In this document: in pieces, positions 1 to 6,008 of the stretch
Numbering within the stretch: position 1 is the first letter of the stretch
How the letters are laid out: each line of letters opens with the position of its first letter
DNA from: Novosphingobium sp. UBA6722
GTDB taxonomy: Bacteria > Pseudomonadota > Alphaproteobacteria > Sphingomonadales > Sphingomonadaceae
NCBI GenBank assembly: GCA_002454125.1
Contig: DKII01000032.1
Span: 1,221-14,968, forward strand
DNA: 13,748 nt
Direction: 5' to 3'
Notes under the pieces: model-generated
Seen by the model: the letters and a program-made list of their open reading frames with translations, nothing else
Database searches by the model: none
Told to the model about the DNA's origin: nothing
Position numbers and translations under genes: made by a program

Positions 1-40
1 ACCTTGGCAAGGTTGTGCTCTACCCCTGAGCTACGCCCGC
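1..40 (-). tRNA. tRNA-Gly (GCC anticodon), 5' part only
   Basis: Read on the minus strand from position 40, the sequence begins GCGGGCG (acceptor strand), then TA, a GCTC D-stem with an AGGGGTA-type D-loop closed by GAGC, and then an anticodon arm with loop TTGCCAA. The anticodon GCC is at 8-6, which reads glycine GGC codons. The window ends inside the 3' side of the anticodon stem, so the variable loop, T-arm and 3' acceptor strand are missing. This is truncation by the window edge, not a pseudogene. Identity rests on the anticodon and the typical bacterial tRNA-Gly 5' half. Confidence 0.93.
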
Positions 41-93
41 TCTGAACGTCCAAAGCCCGCTTGCCGATGCGGCAGGGGCCGGGGAGAGGCGCG

Positions 94-122
94 CGGTTAG
101 CATCGGCCTACCGCCTTGCCAA
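94..122 (-). promoter_or_regulatory. Candidate sigma-70 promoter for tRNA-Gly
   Basis: On the minus strand a TTGGCA hexamer (122-117) is followed after 17 nt by TAACCG (99-94). Immediately downstream is a GC-rich stretch (CGCGCC) of the kind seen in stringently controlled stable-RNA discriminators. The predicted leader to the tRNA would be roughly 45-50 nt. The -35 is good and the -10 is poor, so this is only a candidate. The arms GCCGATGC (63-70) and GCATCGGC (100-107) form an 8-bp inverted repeat that brackets the -10 and start region. Confidence 0.35.
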
Positions 123-153
123 GGGGAAAATGCGCAGAATGTGAAAGCAGCGC

Positions 154-169
154 TTTGTGACTTCACAAA
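154..169. promoter_or_regulatory. Perfect palindrome TTTGTGA-CT-TCACAAA, possible operator
   Basis: TTTGTGA (154-160) and TCACAAA (163-169) are exact inverted copies separated by CT. The site lies in the only relatively AT-rich patch between the divergent tRNA-Gly and thioredoxin genes, 54 nt before the TTG start at 224. A further TGTGA half-site lies at 140-144. The half-sites resemble the CRP/FNR-family TGTGA core, but the centre is 2 nt rather than 6, so a classical CRP site is not supported. As RNA it could form only a 6-bp hairpin. No protein can be named from sequence alone. Confidence 0.4.
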
Positions 170-212
170 TGCCCCCGAAAGCCCACATTGGGGTTCAAGC
201 ACAAATCCATCT

Positions 213-216
213 GGAG
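213..216 (+). promoter_or_regulatory. Ribosome-binding site supporting the TTG start at 224
   Basis: GGAG at 213-216 lies 7 nt before TTG 224, the normal Shine-Dalgarno spacing. It is 16 nt before ATG 233, which is too far. The RBS therefore favours a TTG start three codons before the first ATG. Confidence 0.55.
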
Positions 217-223
217 TTCTCCC

Positions 224-1129
224 TTGGCAAGCATGGGCCTAAGCCTCGACGAGCAGAAGGCGGTCGACCGGTTCCGCAAGGATGTGGTCGAGCCATCGAT
301 GACCAATCTCGTCATTCTCGATTTCTGGGCCGAATGGTGCGGGCCGTGCAAGGCGCTGACCCCGGTGCTGGAAAAGGTCTCGGCCGAGTATGCCGACAAG
401 GGCGTGGTTCTGGCCAAGGTCAACGTTGACGAGGAACAGTTCATCGCCGCGCAGTTCCAGGTCCGCTCGATCCCCACGGTCTATGCGATGTTCCAGGGCC
501 AGCCGGTGGCGGACCTGACCAATGCTCGCAGCGAATCGCAGCTTAAGGGCATCCTGGACCAGTTGCTGGCCAAGCTGCCAGTCCAGCCGGGTGGCGCAGC
601 GCCGGCGCAGGATGTCGGCCCGCTGATCGCGATGGGCGAGGACGCCCTGGCCGGCGGCGATGCCGAGCACGCCGCCAACATCTTCATGCAGATCGCCGAG
701 ATAGCGCCAGACAATGGCACGGCCCAGGGCGGTTTGCTGCGCGCGCTGATCGCGGCCGGCCACATCGCCGAGGCCGAGGCCATTTTGGCCGAACTGCCCG
801 AAACGCTGGCCAAGGATGCCGACATTGCCCGCGCCCGCGCTGCACTCGATCTTGCCAAGGACCGGCCGGAGGATGACGAGCTGGCTGCACTGCGTGCCGC
901 AGCAACGCCAGACAATCCCGAAGGCCAGCTGGCCTATGCCACGGCGGCTTTCGCCGCCGGGGAACGCGACGGCGCGGCCGAGACCTTGCTCGGCATGATC
1001 GCTGCCGACCGCGCATGGAACGAAGGTGCCGCCAAGGCCAAGCTGCTGCAGATCTTCGAGGCAGTCGGGCTGGAGGACCCCTGGGTTGCCGCGACGCGCC
1101 GCAAGCTGTCGCTGGTGCTGTTCGGTTGA
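224..1129 (+). CDS. cnoX: Thioredoxin-TPR protein, CnoX/YbbN-like chaperedoxin
   Basis: A cytoplasmic thioredoxin-domain protein of 301 residues. The thioredoxin fold covers about residues 10-115, with active site WCGPC (Cys39 and Cys42) and the cis-proline in RSIPTV. The remaining ~175 residues are Ala/Leu-rich helical repeats of TPR character. This architecture is that of the CnoX/YbbN family, which binds unfolded clients and passes them to DnaK or GroEL. E. coli YbbN has SxxC, whereas the intact CxxC here implies real thiol-disulfide activity, as known for alphaproteobacterial members. TTG 224 is chosen because GGAG lies 7 nt upstream; ATG 233 would shorten it by three residues and an in-frame TTG at 188 would extend it. 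It overlaps the next gene by 4 nt, suggesting co-translation with the LON-domain protein. Family assignment is firm; the client-handling role is inferred from architecture. Confidence 0.88.
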   Translation: MASMGLSLDEQKAVDRFRKDVVEPSMTNLVILDFWAEWCGPCKALTPVLEKVSAEYADKGVVLAKVNVDEEQFIAAQFQVRSIPTVYAMFQGQPVADLTNARSESQLKGILDQLLAKLPVQPGGAAPAQDVGPLIAMGEDALAGGDAEHAANIFMQIAEIAPDNGTAQGGLLRALIAAGHIAEAEAILAELPETLAKDADIARARAALDLAKDRPEDDELAALRAAATPDNPEGQLAYATAAFAAGERDGAAETLLGMIAADRAWNEGAAKAKLLQIFEAVGLEDPWVAATRRKLSLVLFG

Positions 1130-1743
1130 GCAGTCCCGTGCGCCTGTCGATCTTTCCGCTGACCGGTGCCTTGCTCTTTCCCGGGCTGCAGCTGCCGCTG
1201 CACATCTTCGAGCCGCGTTACCGCGCCATGGTGACCGATGCCCTGGCCCGCGACCGGCGGATCGCGATGATCCAGCCGCAGCGCCCCGAGGAAGGCGCAC
1301 CGCTGTTCACGGTCGGCTGCATCGGCAAGATCGCCGATGTCGAGGCGCTGGACGACGGCTGCTTCAACCTGGTGCTGGAGGGCGAATCGCGCTTCCGCCT
1401 GCTGCGCGAGCTCGATGTCATCACCCCGTTCCGTCAGATCGAGGCCGAGGTGCTGGCCGACCCGCCGCACCAGACGCTGTCCCCGGTTGAGCGCGCCGGG
1501 TTCGAACGCGAAGCGCGGCGCTTTGCCGAAGCGCAGGGCTACCGGGTTGACTGGGATGCCGTGACCTCGCTCGACGATACTTCGCTGATCGACGGGGTCA
1601 GCCAGATTGCGCCCTTCGATGCCGCCGCCAAGCAGGCGCTGCTCGAGGCGCCGGACATTGCCGCGCGGTGCGAACTGCTGGTCCAGCTGATGCAGTTCTT
1701 TGGCCGGCGCGACAGTGACGAGGGCCGGGTGACCCTGCAATAG
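1126..1743 (+). CDS. LON peptidase substrate-binding (LAN) domain protein
   Basis: A 205-residue protein consisting essentially of the Lon N-terminal substrate-recognition domain, without the AAA+ or protease domains of Lon. The hallmark segment (IFPLTGALLFPG followed by LPLHIFEPRYR) occupies about residues 9-33. The family is common in alphaproteobacteria and often lies beside the thioredoxin-TPR gene; its biochemical role is not settled. The likely start is TTG 1126, sharing bases with the upstream TGA (TTGA overlap) and giving an N-terminus MSSPVRLS; GTG 1138 is the alternative. The last codon is TAG at 1741-1743, facing the convergent MarC gene only 6 nt away. The pairing suggests a linked protein quality-control function, which is inference. 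Confidence 0.85.
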   Translation: MSSPVRLSIFPLTGALLFPGLQLPLHIFEPRYRAMVTDALARDRRIAMIQPQRPEEGAPLFTVGCIGKIADVEALDDGCFNLVLEGESRFRLLRELDVITPFRQIEAEVLADPPHQTLSPVERAGFEREARRFAEAQGYRVDWDAVTSLDDTSLIDGVSQIAPFDAAAKQALLEAPDIAARCELLVQLMQFFGRRDSDEGRVTLQ

Positions 1744-1759
1744 GCTGGCCTAGGCCAGC
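1744..1759. other. Perfect 16-bp palindrome at the convergent LON/MarC junction
   Basis: GCTGGCCTAGGCCAGC is self-complementary over all 16 positions. It starts right after the LON-gene stop and contains the MarC-gene stop (minus-strand TAG, 1752-1750) at its centre. In RNA it would form a 6-bp GC-rich stem with a CUAG loop in either direction. No T-run follows on either strand, so it is not a classical intrinsic terminator, but it may act as a bidirectional transcript end. Confidence 0.5.
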
Positions 1760-2370
1760 GTCGCCTTCAGCCCGTCGATCACATATTGCGCGGCGAGCGC
1801 GGCCAGCAGCACGCCGAGCAGGCGGGTAATCACCGCCTCCACCCGCGCGCCCAGCAGCTTCATCAGTGGCCCGGCGGCAACCAGCGCCAGCAGGGTCAGC
1901 AGCATGACCGCCCCCAGCGCGCCCAGCACGACCAGCGTTTCGTCAGTCCCCTTGGCGCGGGCAGTCAGCAGCATGATCGTGGCGATCGAGCCCGGCCCGG
2001 CGATCATCGGCATAGCCATCGGGAAGACCGAGACATCCTCGATCTCGGGCGTGGCCTTGACCTTCTCGGCGCGCTCCTCGCGGCGCTGGGTGCGCTTTTC
2101 GAAGACCATGTCGAGCGCGATCAGGAACAGCATGATCCCGCCGGCGATCCGGAAGGAATCAAGCTCGATGTGCAACGCGCCGAGCAGATCCTCACCGAAG
2201 ACGGCAAAGATCAGCAGGATGATCGTGGCGATGAAGGTGGCCCGCAGCGCCATGGCCCGGGCCTGGGCGTGGCTGGCCCCGCTGGTCAGGCCGGCATAGA
2301 TCGGCGCGCAGCCGGGCGGATCGATCACCACGAACAGCGCGATAAAGGCGGAGAGAAACAGTTCGAGCAT
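1750..2370 (-). CDS. MarC family (UPF0056) inner-membrane protein
   Basis: A 206-residue integral membrane protein with about six hydrophobic segments and the MarC-family features: an N-terminal helix ending in DPPGCAP (about residues 17-23), a charged cytoplasmic loop (KRTQRREER, ~91-99) and a PMIAGPGSIAT motif (~121-131). MarC was first named for multiple antibiotic resistance, but that role has been withdrawn and the transported substrate is unknown. The ATG lies 3 nt after the stop of the upstream lipoprotein gene, so translation is probably coupled, and it is the last gene of the six-gene leftward cluster. Its stop codon is at the centre of the palindrome at 1744-1759. Family assignment is firm, function unknown. 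Confidence 0.9.
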   Translation of the reverse strand: MLELFLSAFIALFVVIDPPGCAPIYAGLTSGASHAQARAMALRATFIATIILLIFAVFGEDLLGALHIELDSFRIAGGIMLFLIALDMVFEKRTQRREERAEKVKATPEIEDVSVFPMAMPMIAGPGSIATIMLLTARAKGTDETLVVLGALGAVMLLTLLALVAAGPLMKLLGARVEAVITRLLGVLLAALAAQYVIDGLKATLA

Positions 2371-2373
2371 GGT

Positions 2374-3054
2374 TTAGCGCGCGGCCCCTGTGGCCGGGAC
2401 GGTCTGATCCAGGACCGGCTCAAAGGTCGTGCCGTTCCACAGCGAGACCTTGATCGTGCGGCCGCCCAGGCTGGTAACACCCGTGCCCCAGTGCAGCGTG
2501 CCATCGCGCGAAGTGCCGGTCTGCCAGTCGGTATCGGTCACCACCAGCGCGGGCGGAGCGGGCGGGCGCACCTTGCACTCGGCCACGCGCGCCGCGATCA
2601 TTTCCGGCGCGGCCGAGGCGCCGTCCGAGGTGAGGCTCATGTCGGCGATCCATTTCAGGTCGCCATTCTTTTGCCGCTGCCAGATCGTGGCGAAAGTGCC
2701 GCTGGCGTTGGGGCTTGCCCAGCCGCCGCGCGTCACGGCGAACGAGCCGTCGCAGCTCGACCAGACAGCATGCGGCTGCCACTTGACCGCCACGGCCGGT
2801 TCAGCCCGGCCCTTGAGCCAGTCTGCCGCCTTCACGCGCTGGGGCACGAACATCTCCGCGCCTTCGGCCGCGGTTGCGCGGAACGCAGCCCACTGGCCCT
2901 TATCCTGCGCCAGCCGCGCAAAGGCCAGTTCAGCGGCAATCACGGCGCTGGGATTGGCGACTGGCTCGATCTTGCCAAAGCGCGGACCGCGCGGGCCAGC
3001 GGCACAGGCGGCAAGCGCGAGCGAGAGTGTGGCGGCGACCAGGAAACGCTTCAT
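2374..3054 (-). CDS. Putative lipoprotein of unknown function
   Basis: A 226-residue protein with a lipoprotein signal: basic start MKRF, hydrophobic core, lipobox LAAC with the lipidated cysteine at residue 17. The mature part (alternating ELAFARLAQDKGQWAAF, later GGWASPNASGTFATIW and LKWIADMS) resembles SnoaL/DUF4440-like NTF2-fold proteins in which an N-terminal helix precedes a curved sheet. I see no catalytic signature, so the fold call is tentative. Two cysteines (in WSSCDG and AECKV) could form a disulfide in the periplasm. It sits between folD (10 nt upstream) and the MarC gene (3 nt downstream) as part of the operon. No specific function can be assigned. Confidence 0.83.
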   Translation of the reverse strand: MKRFLVAATLSLALAACAAGPRGPRFGKIEPVANPSAVIAAELAFARLAQDKGQWAAFRATAAEGAEMFVPQRVKAADWLKGRAEPAVAVKWQPHAVWSSCDGSFAVTRGGWASPNASGTFATIWQRQKNGDLKWIADMSLTSDGASAAPEMIAARVAECKVRPPAPPALVVTDTDWQTGTSRDGTLHWGTGVTSLGGRTIKVSLWNGTTFEPVLDQTVPATGAAR

Positions 3055-3064
3055 GGTCCGCAGC

Positions 3065-3961
3065 CTAGAGCGCTTGGTCCTCCAGCGCCACCCCTGCGTT
3101 GCGGTGCGCGGCGACCAGCGTGTTGCGCAGCAGGACCGCGATCGTCATCGGCCCGACGCCGCCCGGGACCGGGGTGATCGCCCCGGCAACCGCGCTGGCC
3201 CCGGCATAGTCGACATCGCCGACCAGCCGCGTCTTGCCCTCTTCGGCGGCGGGCACGCGGTTGATGCCAACATCGATCACGGTCGCGCCGGGCTTGATCC
3301 AGTCAGCCTTGACCATTTCCGGACGGCCCACAGCCGCCACAACGATATCGGCGCGGCGGACCACATCAGGCAGGTTCTGGGTGCGGCTATGCGCGATAGT
3401 CACGGTGCAGCTTTCGCCCAGCAGCAGCTGCGCCATCGGCTTGCCGACCAGGATCGAACGCCCGATTACCACGGCATCCTTGCCCGAAAGGCTGCCCAGC
3501 TTGTCCTTGAGCAGCATCAGGCAACCAAGCGGGGTGCAGGGCACCAGGCCCGGCAGCCCCAGCGCCAGGCGACCGGTGCTCGTCGGGGTCAGGCCATCGA
3601 CGTCCTTGCTGGGGCTGATTCGCTCGACCACGGCCTGCTCGTCAAGGTGCCCCGGCAGCGGCAACTGCACCAGGATGCCATCGACCGCCGGATCGGCATT
3701 GAGCCGCTCAACCAGCGCGATCAGATCTGCCTGAGTGGTATCGGCGGGCAGCTTGTGTTCGAAGCTGGCCATGCCCGCCTCGACCGTCTGCTTGCCCTTG
3801 TTGCGGACATAGACCTGGCTGGCCGGATCTTCGCCGACCAGCACCACCGCGAGCCCCGCCTTGCGTCCGGCCTTGGCCGCAAACGCGGCGGCCGCAATGC
3901 CGACGCGTTCGCGCAGGCCGGCAGCAAAGGCCTTGCCGTCAATAACCTCGGCCTGGCTCAT
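3065..3961 (-). CDS. folD: FolD bifunctional methylenetetrahydrofolate dehydrogenase/cyclohydrolase
   Basis: Cytosolic enzyme interconverting 5,10-methylene-THF and 10-formyl-THF with NADP+, supplying one-carbon units for purines and formyl-Met. The protein has 298 residues, slightly longer than E. coli FolD (288). Visible signatures are the folate/catalytic YVRNK segment with Tyr51 and Lys55, GILVQLPLP with the conserved Gln, the NADP-site motif GRSILVGKP, and TPVPGGVGPMT near the C-terminus. The ATG overlaps the TGA of the YggT-family gene (ATGA), so translation is probably coupled. An open frame extends upstream of this ATG but runs over the YggT gene and carries no FolD homology. Confidence 0.97.
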   Translation of the reverse strand: MSQAEVIDGKAFAAGLRERVGIAAAAFAAKAGRKAGLAVVLVGEDPASQVYVRNKGKQTVEAGMASFEHKLPADTTQADLIALVERLNADPAVDGILVQLPLPGHLDEQAVVERISPSKDVDGLTPTSTGRLALGLPGLVPCTPLGCLMLLKDKLGSLSGKDAVVIGRSILVGKPMAQLLLGESCTVTIAHSRTQNLPDVVRRADIVVAAVGRPEMVKADWIKPGATVIDVGINRVPAAEEGKTRLVGDVDYAGASAVAGAITPVPGGVGPMTIAVLLRNTLVAAHRNAGVALEDQAL

Positions 3962-4251
3962 CCGACCTGGCGCCCCACATAGGAAAGGATGATGATCGCG
4001 ACCTGGATCAGCAGCAGCAGCACGATCGGCGAGAAATCGATCCCGCCGGTGTTGGGCATGCGGCGCTTGATCGGGGCCAGGATCGGATCGAGGATCGCAT
4101 TCAGCGCGGTCCACAGCGCGGAAACGAGCTGGTTGTGATAGTTCACCACGTTGAAGCTGATCAGCAGCCCCAGGATGAACTGCACGATCACAGCCGTGGT
4201 GATCACATTGGCCAGCAGCACCAGGATCGGGATGAGCACTTCGTTGATCAT
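3958..4251 (-). CDS. YggT family small membrane protein
   Basis: A 97-residue membrane protein with two hydrophobic hairpins: one near the N-terminus (LIPILVLLANVITTAVIVQF) and one near the C-terminus (IVLLLLIQVAIIIL). Between them is the family-typical segment with NAILDPILAPIKRRMPNTGGIDFSPI, where RRxxPxxGGxDxSP is the diagnostic YggT pattern. The family is linked to osmotic or potassium stress in E. coli and to cell-division neighbourhoods in other bacteria, but the biochemical role is unknown. The start is supported by AAGGA 8 nt upstream. It lies 32 nt after argB and overlaps folD by 4 nt. Confidence 0.93.
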   Translation of the reverse strand: MINEVLIPILVLLANVITTAVIVQFILGLLISFNVVNYHNQLVSALWTALNAILDPILAPIKRRMPNTGGIDFSPIVLLLLIQVAIIILSYVGRQVG

Positions 4252-4283
4252 CGGGTTGGTCCTTGGGAGAGGGGATAGGGCCG

Positions 4284-5180
4284 TTAGCGGCGGATCAGGG
4301 TACCTGCCCCGCGCGAAGTAAAGATTTCGATCAGCATCGCGTGCGGCACGCGCCCATCGAGCACGACCGCGGCCTCGCACCCGGCCTCAACCGCGTGGAT
4401 GCAGGTTTCGAGCTTCGGGATCATCCCGCCGCTGATCGTGCCATCATCCTGCAGCTTGGCGATATCGGCCGGGGTCAGGTCGGTCAGCAGGTTGCCCTGC
4501 TTGTCGAGCACGCCGGCCACATCGGTCAACAGGAACAGCCGCGCCGCACCCAGCGCGGCGGCGATTGCCCCCGCCATGGTATCGGCATTGATGTTGTAGG
4601 TTTCGCCATCGATCCCCGGCGCGATCGGCGCGATCACCGGGATCATGCCGGCGGCGCTGGCGGTTTCGATCAGGGTCACGTCGACCGCGGTCGGCTCACC
4701 CACGAAGCCCAGGTCGACCGCCCGCTCGATATTGCTGTCGGGGTCCTTGGTGGTCCGCTCAACCTTGGTGGCGGTGACAAGCCCGCCGTCCTTGCCCGAA
4801 ATGCCGAGCGCCTTGCCGCCGGCCCCGGCAATCCAGCCGACCAGTTCCTTGTTGATCGCGCCCGAGAGGACCATTTCGGCCACTTCGGCGGTGGCCTTGT
4901 CGGTCACGCGCAGGCCATCGATGAACTTGCTTTCGACGCCCAGCTTCTTGAGCATGGCGCCGATCTGCGGGCCGCCGCCGTGGACCACCACCGGGTTGAT
5001 GCCGACCGCCTTCAGCAGCACCACGTCCTCGGCAAAGTCACGCGCCAGTTCGGGATCGCCCATCGCGTGGCCGCCGTACTTCACCACGAAAGTCCGCCCG
5101 GCATAGCGCTGCAGGTAGGGCAGCGCCTCGACCAGCGTTTCGGCCTTGGCGAGCATCAGGGGATCGTGGGACTGGGTCAT
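4284..5180 (-). CDS. argB: Acetylglutamate kinase
   Basis: Second step of arginine synthesis: ATP-dependent phosphorylation of N-acetyl-L-glutamate in the cytosol. The protein has 298 residues. Signatures are the phosphate-binding KYGGHAMG (34-41), VHGGGPQIG (66-74), NINADTMAGAIAAAL, and GGMIPKLE towards the C-terminus. Compared with the 258-residue arginine-insensitive E. coli enzyme, it carries about 25 extra N-terminal residues and a C-terminus with the pattern H-x-x-L-I-E-x-x-T-x-x-G-x-G-T. Both are features of the hexameric, arginine-feedback-inhibited class, so allosteric inhibition by arginine is expected (inference). AAAGG lies 7 nt before the ATG. No other arginine gene is in the window. 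Confidence 0.97.
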   Translation of the reverse strand: MTQSHDPLMLAKAETLVEALPYLQRYAGRTFVVKYGGHAMGDPELARDFAEDVVLLKAVGINPVVVHGGGPQIGAMLKKLGVESKFIDGLRVTDKATAEVAEMVLSGAINKELVGWIAGAGGKALGISGKDGGLVTATKVERTTKDPDSNIERAVDLGFVGEPTAVDVTLIETASAAGMIPVIAPIAPGIDGETYNINADTMAGAIAAALGAARLFLLTDVAGVLDKQGNLLTDLTPADIAKLQDDGTISGGMIPKLETCIHAVEAGCEAAVVLDGRVPHAMLIEIFTSRGAGTLIRR

Positions 5181-5233
5181 CCCCGCGCCTTTAGCCCGCT
5201 TGGCGCGGAATTGAAGCGTTTTGTGGCAGCGGG

Positions 5234-5253
5234 CCGGGGCGGCTCAGCCCCGG
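5234..5253 (-). other. GC hairpin with the YhhQ stop codon in its loop
   Basis: CCGGGGC (5234-5240) pairs with GCCCCGG (5247-5253) around a 6-nt loop whose last three bases are the minus-strand TGA of the YhhQ-family gene. Without a U-tract it is not a standard terminator. It could cause partial termination or mRNA processing between this gene and argB, 63 nt downstream. Confidence 0.4.
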
Positions 5254-5891
5254 TCAAGCCAGCGGCCCAGCTTGACGAAGACCACGATCAGCGGCGGAAC
5301 CATGATCGTGGAGAGCACCAGCTTGGAGATGATCTGGCCTTCCATGATCTGCCCCAGCGGCATGTCCTGGCCATAAAAGCTGATCGTGATGAACAGGATG
5401 GTATCGACAATCTGCGACAGCAGGCTGGCGATCCAGGCGCGGAAAACCAGCGCCTTGCCCTGCCCGCCAGCGATCCGGCTGAACAGGTAGACGTTGAGCG
5501 TTTGCGAAGTGCCGTAGGATATCAGGCCGGCAAACTGCATGCGCACGCCCTGGCCCAGCAGCTTGGCGAAGGCTTCCTGATCGCCCCAGAACGGCGCGGG
5601 TGGCACCAGGCGGATCACCACCGTCAGCATGACCATCGAAACGATCAGCGGGACGAAGCCATAGCGAACCAGCTGGTTTGCGCGGTCCTGCCCGAACAGT
5701 TCGGCCACCGCGCTGGAGATGATCACCAGGAACAGGAAGGCGAAGATCCCGCTTTCCACCGCCAGTTCGCCCAGCACCGGCCAGGTCCCGAGCGAGGCCA
5801 GCTTGACCCCCATCACCCCGGCCAGGACGCAAAGCCCCCCGTAAAGCAGCGAAAAGACGAAGAGCGAGCGGGGCATGGTGACAGTCTGCAT
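5244..5891 (-). CDS. yhhQ: Queuosine precursor transporter, YhhQ family
   Basis: A 215-residue inner-membrane protein with about six transmembrane segments. It has the hallmarks of the YhhQ/COG1738 family: an acidic AVAELFGQDRANQLVRYG segment after TM2-3 (about residues 61-78), ISYGTSQTLNVYLFSRI (~124-140), and RAWIASLLSQIVDTILFITI (~151-170). Members import queuine, preQ0 or preQ1 for queuosine tRNA modification. It is the first gene of the leftward cluster, 63 nt before argB. Two in-frame ATGs (5891 and 5876) are possible and neither has a clear Shine-Dalgarno; the longer form is given. Which precursor is transported cannot be told from sequence. Confidence 0.9.
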   Translation of the reverse strand: MQTVTMPRSLFVFSLLYGGLCVLAGVMGVKLASLGTWPVLGELAVESGIFAFLFLVIISSAVAELFGQDRANQLVRYGFVPLIVSMVMLTVVIRLVPPAPFWGDQEAFAKLLGQGVRMQFAGLISYGTSQTLNVYLFSRIAGGQGKALVFRAWIASLLSQIVDTILFITISFYGQDMPLGQIMEGQIISKLVLSTIMVPPLIVVFVKLGRWLDRG

Positions 5892-6008
5892 CGACAGAGG
5901 CTTAGCGACCTTCCCGCGCTTGTGGAAGGCCCGGCAAATACGGCTAGGCGGGGCGCGCGTTGCCCGTTACCACTCGCCGCGGAATTACCCTGGGGGAGCG
6001 CCATTGCC

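Noticed and set aside
154..169. CRP or FNR site
   Set aside because: CRP needs TGTGA-N6-TCACA and FNR TTGAT-N4-ATCAA; here the centre is only 2 nt, so a named regulator is not supported.
2..231. Repeated CTTGGCAAG-like words at 3-11, 115-125 and 222-230
   Set aside because: One copy is simply the tRNA-Gly anticodon arm and the word is nearly self-complementary, so the matches in three places are too short to be called a repeat family.
1786..3982. Long rightward frames opposite marC, the lipoprotein gene and folD
   Set aside because: These are composition shadows of well-supported leftward genes; no ribosome-binding sites or protein motifs were seen.
3962..4114. Upstream extension of the folD frame
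   Set aside because: It overlaps the YggT-family gene in another frame and has no FolD similarity; the ATGA overlap start at 3961 fits the family.
4263..6008. Long rightward frame extending the nucleoside transporter upstream
   Set aside because: The extension runs antisense to argB and yhhQ, is rich in His/Gln/Asp/Arg with no domain, and the transporter homology begins exactly at ATG 6009 with an RBS.
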